This document shows, in pieces, positions 57,801-64,000 of a stretch of DNA of 64,000 nt (position 1 is its first letter; every line of letters starts with the position of its first letter). This DNA comes from Parietichytrium sp. I65-24A (Eukaryota; Sar; Bigyra; Thraustochytrida; Thraustochytriidae). The notes below the pieces were generated by a model. That model was given only the letters and a program-made list of their open reading frames with translations. It searched no databases and had not been told where the DNA came from. The position numbers and the translations under genes are program-made. The stretch spans positions 434,001 through 498,000 of the forward strand of contig BLSF01000032.1 in assembly GCA_012862575.1 (NCBI GenBank), in the 5' to 3' direction.

Positions 57801-60560
57801 GAGAAGAAGGCCGAGAGAAATGGTGATCTCCAAAGTATTGAACCACACTTCTGCCGCGAACAGGCCGGAGAAGAATGAAATGACACAGAGCGGAAAATCG
57901 ATCTTGTAGATCAACGGTAATGTACCGACAGCACTGACCTGTGTATGGAGTGATACCCCGAAGAAAATGACGCTCGCTCCCACATACAAGCAGGAGATGA
58001 CCACAAGAATATTGCGCGTGAGACTGCAAAAGCTGCGATTTCCAGCCGAAGGCTCAGAAGCGGCCGTCCATAGTGTATAGTCGTCCATTACCCAGACATT
58101 GTGCGTCCAAAGTCCACAGAGTAAAGCCGGCAGTAACAATGTCACAGAGGCAATAAAGTCCGCGTTCACCTGAATACCCAACATGCTGTAGGCCACAAAC
58201 CAAGTTGTAAAAGCAGGTAATGCAATCAAGCTTGCCGTAACGACGATCAAAGACACCAGCTGTTTGCCCTCTCCGCACGAGTTCGCCGGGAGAGAGTCTG
58301 GAAACAAAGCTTTGTCGACGGAGGATTGCCCAAAGCTCCCGGCACGTGTGCTGTCCGAGGGCCCCACTGCGCTTCCGTACGCCACCGCAAAACGCCTGTA
58401 CAGCTTAATCACGATCTCAAAAAGTGCGACGACTAGCACGGAGAGAATGACCAGGGCCCCGAACTTCCATTGATCAATGCTGCGCCCCTTGACTTCAACC
58501 ACAATTAGACCATTATCGCCAGTCTTCGTCGCAAGGCGAAAGTACTGAGTGTAGAAAGCACTTGAAAGCACATACGTCAAAAGCGCAAAGTATATGGTAA
58601 AGATTGCGAATGTAAATTCCCGCGAAAAGGTAAGAAGGAGGAATTTGGCCAGGTGGACAGCTTCTTTGAAAGATCCAAACCTTTTTTTCGTGGTCCAGAA
58701 TTTTCGCCGCTGGCGAGAAAACCAGCTAGCACCGCTACCCATGTAGTCTTCAATTATCATAGAGAGCAGGAAAATCGCTGATATGCCGTACATCGCAGCG
58801 AGACCAAGAAACCAGACTTTGCTAGGCACACTAAGGAGCACAATTCTGACGAAGAGCAGAATAGTTCCAAGTTGATAGGCTTTGAGCCCATCAAGTCTGA
58901 AATCGTCAGAAGTGATGCTCACTTCGGCTTTTCCAGCGAACCGCTTAGACCCCGAGCTAAAGCGGAGCAGAAAAAAAAAGTCCGTGAGGAGCAAACCAGT
59001 AAGCTGAAAGAAGAAGAAAGACCTCTCCATGAAGATAGTGTGTACCGTCGCATGCGTCACCAAAACACAGATTGAGAGGGCGTACGTGTACATGAAGCCA
59101 TTCCGAGTAAGTCTTCGGTAAGCCAAAATTAAATCCTGGAGGTACGAGCCGCTGATCTTGACGAAGCCGTTTTCGCTAAAAGTGGAGTCTCCACGTTGCA
59201 GCTCGTCAGGCCCATTGGAAGGAGCCTCAACGTCCGTTTCGGATTGCACTCCCTGCGAATCCGACGGGCTGGAGTCAATGTCATCATGCTGTTTCCAAAT
59301 AGTCCGAGACAGCATTTTGCTCGCACGAGATATCTCACGCTGCAGTAGTGAGGAATTTCCGCGCCTCCTATGACGAGAATTTATGCCAAATTCATCACTT
59401 CGAGTGGTGCTACTTGAGCTCAAAGACTGTGCACGCATCTTTCTCAAGAATCTTGGCCTGCGCTTGAGCCTTTCTGGGTGTCTACTGCTCTCCTCAGCAC
59501 TGTAGAAGGCAGCGTGATCAGGCTCAAAGCCCTCGAAATCTCCCCAATCTTGCAAGTCCGCTGCATCTTCGATAGAGCTGTGGCCGTCTAAAGAGTCCAC
59601 CTCGGATCCCTCCAACCCAGAATAGTGCGCGCCGGATCGGTCATCTACAAGCTCAGCCTCATTATGGTCCTCACCCCCCTCTTCCTCTTCTTCTTCCTCC
59701 TCCTCTTCTTCTTCGAAGGTTTCCAGCGGTGTTGCATAAGAGGAATAAGTTATTCCGTACCTCATCAAGCTCTCCGCGACTCGGGTATGGGTTTCCACGA
59801 GCAAGTCTGTTGAAGCGTGCATGTACAGATCTGCAAAGTACACGCTTATCAAAACCAAAACAGTATTCACCAATAAAAAGAGCCAGTTTGCAGCAATTGG
59901 CCATTCAATATCATGCAGCTCGTCATTCGACACATCTGACAAATCCACTTCGCACATCTCACCGGTGCACCCCCCAAAAGGAACGAGAAACAGGTTTGCC
60001 ATAGTGAAGCATACTAATGCTAGGAAGCAAAGAGAGAGCAGAATAGTGCGTAAGGAGCCCTCATGTTCTCTACTTTTCGCGCGCTGCTCTGGGGTTTCAT
60101 CTTCAATTAAATTAACGGACAGGTTCAGCAAGGACTCGCACCGCAAAAAGGGTGCGAGTGTCCATTGATTCGCCTTCCAGAGCAAGAATATGACTCCGGT
60201 CACGAAGACATACGCTGTATAAAAAATAAGAGACACCGGTTTTTGGATGAATTCACCCCACAGAGACGATGTCCACGCGAAATACAAGAGCAGAACAAAA
60301 CATACAAACATGCAAACACACAAGACCCAGAAAACAGACTGACAGAGCATTATCGTCCGATGAAAGTACCACAAGCTCTCTCTCTGCTTCTTCGAGACGT
60401 ATGGCGCTTTTTGCTTTGAAATCCACCAAGGCATGAGCCACCAGCGGAATTTTATTTTGACAAGGACATACATCACGGCTACAGCACAGGAAACCAGAGC
60501 AGCGCCTGTTCCGATGACGCCCCAAACATTCCTCACAGTCATCAGTCGTTCGTCAGACAT
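54870..60560 (-). CDS. TML-calpain: multi-spanning membrane protein with C-terminal calpain protease and C2L domain (DEK1-like)
   Basis: Single exon, 1896 residues. Layout: about five membrane helices (residues 8-245), a cytosolic acidic loop with a Glu-10 run near 280-290, then a long series of helices (about 480-1200), a linker, a CysPc protease core (about 1455-1760) and a C2-like beta domain (about 1765-1890). This is the plan of plant DEK1, a plasma-membrane calpain in mechanical and positional signalling, and of related protist TML-calpains. Catalytic residues: Cys1480 in VGDCWLL and His1668 in RGHAYS are present. The usual Asn of RNPWG is Asp1692 (RDPWG, codon GAC) at the normal spacing of 24 from the His. 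The protease may still work, altered or weakened, or be a regulator. The first in-frame ATG is used. Confidence 0.92.
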   Translation of the reverse strand: MSDERLMTVRNVWGVIGTGAALVSCAVAVMYVLVKIKFRWWLMPWWISKQKAPYVSKKQRESLWYFHRTIMLCQSVFWVLCVCMFVCFVLLLYFAWTSSLWGEFIQKPVSLIFYTAYVFVTGVIFLLWKANQWTLAPFLRCESLLNLSVNLIEDETPEQRAKSREHEGSLRTILLSLCFLALVCFTMANLFLVPFGGCTGEMCEVDLSDVSNDELHDIEWPIAANWLFLLVNTVLVLISVYFADLYMHASTDLLVETHTRVAESLMRYGITYSSYATPLETFEEEEEEEEEEEEGGEDHNEAELVDDRSGAHYSGLEGSEVDSLDGHSSIEDAADLQDWGDFEGFEPDHAAFYSAEESSRHPERLKRRPRFLRKMRAQSLSSSSTTRSDEFGINSRHRRRGNSSLLQREISRASKMLSRTIWKQHDDIDSSPSDSQGVQSETDVEAPSNGPDELQRGDSTFSENGFVKISGSYLQDLILAYRRLTRNGFMYTYALSICVLVTHATVHTIFMERSFFFFQLTGLLLTDFFFLLRFSSGSKRFAGKAEVSITSDDFRLDGLKAYQLGTILLFVRIVLLSVPSKVWFLGLAAMYGISAIFLLSMIIEDYMGSGASWFSRQRRKFWTTKKRFGSFKEAVHLAKFLLLTFSREFTFAIFTIYFALLTYVLSSAFYTQYFRLATKTGDNGLIVVEVKGRSIDQWKFGALVILSVLVVALFEIVIKLYRRFAVAYGSAVGPSDSTRAGSFGQSSVDKALFPDSLPANSCGEGKQLVSLIVVTASLIALPAFTTWFVAYSMLGIQVNADFIASVTLLLPALLCGLWTHNVWVMDDYTLWTAASEPSAGNRSFCSLTRNILVVISCLYVGASVIFFGVSLHTQVSAVGTLPLIYKIDFPLCVISFFSGLFAAEVWFNTLEITISLGLLLTLSVVSWLAAIAIALEETRKAEYMYDGVYDAFAIFLFLLPNVNACTITVLIFVENGFQFNRAAKVAALLAVCATSIVGAWVAIRFGGLSAGIFFATSFVSLVVIIAWMRYRARSSTKRRPTRVMFVGVGFTALVFLALALWDVLALNSILVDEYKDPPAGIFALLGLAIFLTSFIFLMVAKKRRLSDFQPVYYTPSFSLMGVPVIAYKVEHRGGELLLQNSGVFYGMTSLLLIQAICFSLAFALDSNIGVVLGTIAFCASEIFILHQSLARCSIFREKLAGAQSLDDLDLVFSSIVKESVERCLHISQQAMMATWLSGDRRARRLDRHSRLRAATASRGPGTRPQQAPANQSDGMQEITLPGYVVVDTVCALKSYFDDVYFADKTVQMYQHDSLKYQALFHVLFLMRISQWKDQKIAGRDWDRSASKRSIPVVAKYFPEPPSRPSAHSKLEIPLETWSIDNGSSEARLRSIDGPDAGGGATLGCAGQVQQQKWTDPKFQPSNRSLYQDWDEADADLQNLEQDAAWYRPEDIVPPQYTATIVKQNVGFDGREIIQGGVGDCWLLSALGVVALYPHLLDRVLVTKCKSPSSMYIVRLFVNGEWTDVFVDDLFPCAINKSLSWDESAGSWEVLNLPPNSVDRFPLPLYCRSRSGYVLWPALIEKAFAKRLGSYEALMGGHVGDALVDLTGGFLQRFSLEEDIELIMSGALWNRILDSNSKGYMLVASSPTVSDGQQESHTWVSKTGIVRGHAYSIVRAEEQVDRNGLHKLLLLRDPWGASQWSGPWSYKDSERWTKRMLKRLDVDATLSQPGDHGLFWIAFEDFVRSFEYLHVCRIFDPQKYVHKSVSGSWQGSTGSCDQFSLKITNASKRLKHGSRSELFISITNNSASGADTTEFPFTSLMLLDIQGKKVLDKEVLMRSIVASTGRFKDSRDLSFETKVPCQSNTVYTLFPSIFQAKSQGSFSISVYCETDFEISLL

Positions 60561-61538
60561 TGCCTTCTACGATTCGTTTCGCGGATCTCACGACCCGCCC
60601 ACAGACTGGCCAACTGCGTGGAATACCAAGCCCGCGGGCAGGCCGCCACAGCCTCGTTGCTCACCGACACTTCCTTGAACGAACCGATCTCCTGATCTGC
60701 ACTTTGGCAGGGTTCTGTGTTTTACGAGTTCTCTTCTCTTTCCGGCAACGACGCCCGTATTCGGTACGCCAGCCACCACGCCCGACAGTGCGGAGCTGGC
60801 CGCCTGAGCTGCTGCTGAAAAGATGCAGAGAATGAATATGTGACTGAGCACAGAGAGGCGAGAAGGCAGTCCCCGCCCAATCTATAGTGTGGGCGTCTGT
60901 GTGTATGTCACCAAGGTGCACCGCGCACCCGCGCACCTGACGACTTTTACTTGTACTGTAAACAGTAAAACGCAATAACATTGCCTGTGGCTCGCCCCTA
61001 ACCTCCTCCTACAGCCCTTATCCTCTCCTAATAACAAAGTCTATACACCCCGCAAACTCTTGGTACAGGTAACCTTGGCCATAACTATTACTTACTGACT
61101 TTGTGTGAGGTACCCACATGGGGACTGGTATTGATTGTGAGGGGGTTTGTGCCAGGACTAAGCGATGGGCGTTTTAATCAAAGGTACCAGTACCTGGTAC
61201 TCGCTTCTAGTATGCAAAGGTTCACAGAGCACGTGAGGGACGCTTGGTCAAGGCTAAGTATTCCATAAGAGTGTTATATGATGTAGTAAGAACTGGGGAA
61301 CGCTATAACATTGAATAACAAAAGACCTCTCTAGCTAGTAGAGAGGTACTATCGTATTTTCAACCAATCTCATAGCAGGCGCTCCGTCTACCCTTTTAAG
61401 TAGTCACTACAACCTAACTAGAACGGTCTATATGTCGTTCAGAGAGATTAGATTTTACTCTACTTGAAGCCTTCTTCATGAGTGCTCACTCACTTCAGTC
61501 TAATCTATGTTATTCACAGTCAAGAACATCACTGAGGG
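60561..61538. other. Divergent spacer between TML-calpain and mitochondrial intermediate peptidase
   Basis: Likely promoter region for both genes. It holds GGTACC/CCAGTACC-type oligomers near 61180-61205 and an imperfect inverted repeat CTCTCTAGC-TAG-TAGAGAGG near 61327-61347. No coding sequence seen. Confidence 0.5.
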
Positions 61539-64000
61539 ATGGTGCGGCCGAGAGCCCCGAAGCGCCTGGTGTCTGTGTCCCAGCGCTGGCCAGATCAACG
61601 CACTGCTCTGGTCTCCAGCATACCCGCAAGTAGATCCTTAACCCGGGACAATAAGTCGTTCCCCTGTGCGGCCAGCCTGTACATCTCCTCTGTGCTCCGG
61701 GCAAAGCTCGGGAAGGCGTTAGGATATATGCGAGCGCTTTGCCCCTTTCCGCGTCACTGTACACCAAGACCTTCTGTCCTGAATAGAACTTGCAGTGCGA
61801 GGCATGCTCTGCTGCCGCGAAGGAGGCTCACCAGCAGCTCATTTGGAGGTTTCGGCTCTGCAAAACATGATACTCGTCACGAGAGAACCGGCCAGAGCGA
61901 AAGCTCTAGCCACCTCGGGGAAACGGAGGGTCGGGGTTGGTATGGGGTCGAGAGACTTACGAGTGTGGATTCACTCGAGCGCTGGCGGCGGCGTGTCGAA
62001 GCTGAATGCACTTCGCTCCGCTCAATCGCTCGCTCCTTGGACCCGAACTCTCGAGCAGGTGACGGCCGTCTTATACTCGAGCTGCTAGACACTATATCTG
62101 CAAGGTTGTGTCTGCTGCTGGACACCGCCGAGGTATGCTCAAGTAGCCATGCAGAGCCAGCCGTGCGAAAGGCTGCGCAAGACAGCTACTCGCGGCTGTC
62201 GCAGTTTGTGACCAAATTGAATATGGACCCCGCCTTGTATGGTCCGCTTGCCGAGCTTGTAAATTCCAAAAATCTTTTTGAAACTCTAAGCCCTGAAGAG
62301 CAACGGACTGCAACCTCTCTCAAAGCCGAATTCGAGAGAGACGGTATTGGGTTGAGCAAAGAGGAAAAGGATCATGTGGAGGTACTTCAAGCTGCAGTTC
62401 GCAGTGCAGAGGCTCACTTCGTGGGATTAGAGCGTCATCAGGCTGGTAACCTGAAGCTCTCTCTCAACGAGAGCAGGAGGCTGCTCCTGGAGTCTCCAGT
62501 CTTATCCAGATTTGGTAAGCTAGACTCAAGCTCAATCCCTCCTACATACAGCGTGCCAGCTGACAGCGTCACGCTCGGTGTTGTACTTCGAACTGCGAGC
62601 TGTGGTAAACTGCGTAAGCGATTTTATGTTCAGGCGCACTCCGAGGGCGTTCAGGAGAATCTTGAAGCACTTCAGCAACTTATGAACACGAGGCATAACT
62701 TGGCGAACGCGCTGGGCTTTTCGAACTTTGCAGAGTTCTCGACCAGCTTCCGAATGGCCTCGTCCACCGCCGAAGTGCAAGCATTCTTGGACGATCTTAA
62801 TGCGGAGATTACACCAAAAGCACGCGCAGAGGCAGGAGAATTGCTGGAACTCAAGCATCAGCAGGAAGGACCGGAAGCTGGCCCACTTGAGATCTGGGAT
62901 GTTCCATACTACACCGAGAAAATTTTGCGCACTCAATACGGCAGCAAGGTGGAGGAGGCTCATCAGTACTTCACCTTAGAGAATTGCCTCCGTGGCGTCC
63001 AGCTGATATGTTCAAATTTATTCGGGGTGTCCTTTGAGCAAGTAGATATGGGCCCGGAGGAAGGCTGGGCTCCAGGAATTCGTAAATTTGTGGTTCGTGA
63101 GCCAAACAAGGATCCCGCGGGGGTGCTCTACCTGGACTTGTTTCAACGCAAGGGCAAGTACCCAAACCCAGCACATTTTCAGGTACGGTGTGGTCATTTC
63201 TCTCGACCATTACGACACTTTGTGCATGCGCCTGCTGCTTCGCAAAGTAGCTTGGAACTGGCACTTGGGCGAGCGCGCCAAATGGGGAGCTATCAGCTTC
63301 CAAGCTCAGTGCTTGTGTGCAACTTTGAGAGCTCGCACAGTTTACTCCACCACACCCAAGCACAAACCCTGTTTCATGAATTTGGACATGCTCTTCAGAG
63401 TTTGTTTTCTCGAACGCAATTCCAGCATTTATCTGGAACAAGAGGAGAGCTAGATTTTGTGGAAACACCATCCCAGCTAATGGAATACTTTGCTCTCGAC
63501 GAGAGAGTGTTAAAGTGCTTTGCGTTTCATCACGAAACAAAGGCGCCGATACCACCTCACGTTGTTGAAGCTCTCAATGCTTCCAAGCAAAAGTTTAAGG
63601 CAATGGAATTACAGCAGCAAATTTTATTTGCTGCATGTGATCAGCACCTTTTTTCACGCTCAGGGTTGACAGGAATGGGCCACGCGGAATTGACAAATTT
63701 GCTCTCGACTCTGAACAGAAAATACTCTCAGCTCTCCCACGTGGAAGGTACCTTCTGGGTTGCTAAATTCTCCCACTTTGAAAATTACGGCGCAGCATAC
63801 TACAGCTACACATATTCTAGAGCATTCGCTGCGGATCTTTGGCACACCTGTTTTAAACATGACCCGCTTGATAGGTCTGTGGGCGAGGCTTACAGGGCCA
63901 AAATTCTCGCACATGGCGGATCAAGGGATCCAAGAGATATGCTCTCCGATATGCTTGGCCGCCCTCCTTCTCTCCAAGCTCTGATAAGCGAAGTGCAAGG
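61539..64000 (+). CDS. MIPEP: Mitochondrial intermediate peptidase (MIPEP/Oct1), M3 metallopeptidase; 3' end cut by window
   Basis: The frame from the ATG at 61539 stays open to the window end (820 codons), so no stop is visible and the gene continues to the right, probably by about 20 residues judging from human MIPEP. The zinc motif is FHEFGHAL (63374-63397), with the downstream Glu in GELDFVETP; further matches to MIPEP are ILEL..ISARLCLLLDTAEV and HAEPAVRKAAQDSY near the N-terminus, WDVPYYTEKIL, YLDLFQRKGKYPNP, and C-terminal FENYGAAYYSYTYSRAFA and AKILAHGGSRDPRDML. The first 120 residues are Arg-, Ser- and Ala-rich, a mitochondrial presequence; the ATG at 61728 (MRALCPFPRH) is an equally good start. 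It removes an octapeptide from some imported matrix precursors after MPP cleavage. No intron is needed. Confidence 0.93.
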   Translation, partial: MVRPRAPKRLVSVSQRWPDQRTALVSSIPASRSLTRDNKSFPCAASLYISSVLRAKLGKALGYMRALCPFPRHCTPRPSVLNRTCSARHALLPRRRLTSSSFGGFGSAKHDTRHERTGQSESSSHLGETEGRGWYGVERLTSVDSLERWRRRVEAECTSLRSIARSLDPNSRAGDGRLILELLDTISARLCLLLDTAEVCSSSHAEPAVRKAAQDSYSRLSQFVTKLNMDPALYGPLAELVNSKNLFETLSPEEQRTATSLKAEFERDGIGLSKEEKDHVEVLQAAVRSAEAHFVGLERHQAGNLKLSLNESRRLLLESPVLSRFGKLDSSSIPPTYSVPADSVTLGVVLRTASCGKLRKRFYVQAHSEGVQENLEALQQLMNTRHNLANALGFSNFAEFSTSFRMASSTAEVQAFLDDLNAEITPKARAEAGELLELKHQQEGPEAGPLEIWDVPYYTEKILRTQYGSKVEEAHQYFTLENCLRGVQLICSNLFGVSFEQVDMGPEEGWAPGIRKFVVREPNKDPAGVLYLDLFQRKGKYPNPAHFQVRCGHFSRPLRHFVHAPAASQSSLELALGRARQMGSYQLPSSVLVCNFESSHSLLHHTQAQTLFHEFGHALQSLFSRTQFQHLSGTRGELDFVETPSQLMEYFALDERVLKCFAFHHETKAPIPPHVVEALNASKQKFKAMELQQQILFAACDQHLFSRSGLTGMGHAELTNLLSTLNRKYSQLSHVEGTFWVAKFSHFENYGAAYYSYTYSRAFAADLWHTCFKHDPLDRSVGEAYRAKILAHGGSRDPRDMLSDMLGRPPSLQALISEVQ

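Noticed and set aside
57277-57909. 210-residue plus-strand frame inside the TML-calpain
   Set aside because: Reverse reading of membrane helices; no independent evidence of coding.
1-64000. CRISPR array, bacterial operon or biosynthetic cluster
   Set aside because: Tandem repeats have no spacers, genes are single transcription units with introns, and products belong to unrelated housekeeping functions.

Overview
The window reads as nuclear DNA of a compact, intron-poor single-celled eukaryote. Genes are monocistronic and most are single-exon, including one open frame of 10.7 kb. Six genes are interrupted by seven short introns (73-150 nt) that begin GTAAGT or GTGAGT. The contents are purely eukaryotic: VPS13, kinesin, Sen1 helicase, CENP-A-type histone, calcium-dependent protein kinase, TML-type calpain, SLAC1-type channel, Bud32. 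A thraustochytrid-like stramenopile or a red or other alga would fit the gene density (about 3.5 kb per gene) and the plant/protist flavour (CDPK, SLAC1-like, TML calpain). The sequence alone does not settle this.

Layout, left to right: the C-terminal tail of an unknown protein (+); an S28 lysosomal-type serine carboxypeptidase (-, 1 intron); a SLAC1/TehA-type anion channel (-); a probably mitochondrial ATP-dependent DNA ligase with three WGR-like modules (-); a 3.5 kb gene-free spacer; a CDPK (+); Bud32/PRPK (-, 1 intron); an acidic coiled-coil protein of unknown role (+); an ARMC1 homologue (-, 1 intron); a CENP-A/CenH3 centromeric histone (+); an inositol-monophosphatase-family phosphatase (-, 1 intron); a TPR/O-GlcNAc-transferase-type enzyme with an apparent signal peptide (+); VPS13 (+); a mitochondrial SLC25 carrier (-, 2 introns); a Sen1/senataxin-type helicase (+); a kinesin-6-like motor (-); a FIG4-like SAC phosphatase (-); a short-chain dehydrogenase (+, 1 intron); a possible small tail-anchored protein (-); a TML-calpain (-); and a mitochondrial intermediate peptidase (+) that runs off the right edge.

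Most neighbours lie on alternating strands. Convergent gaps are short (about 150-735 bp). Divergent gaps are long (0.67-3.5 kb) and carry most of the simple tandem repeats and CTAG or CAGTACTG-like oligomers. There are no operons and no obvious functional cluster, but several products bear on mitochondria (ligase, ARMC1, SLC25 carrier, intermediate peptidase), on membrane lipids and contact sites (VPS13, FIG4-like) and on calcium or proteolytic signalling (CDPK, calpain). I see no transposon, virus-like element, CRISPR array, tRNA or rRNA. The most interesting items are variants of known families: the triple-WGR ligase, the calpain whose catalytic Asn is Asp, the secretory-looking OGT and the CENP-A gene.
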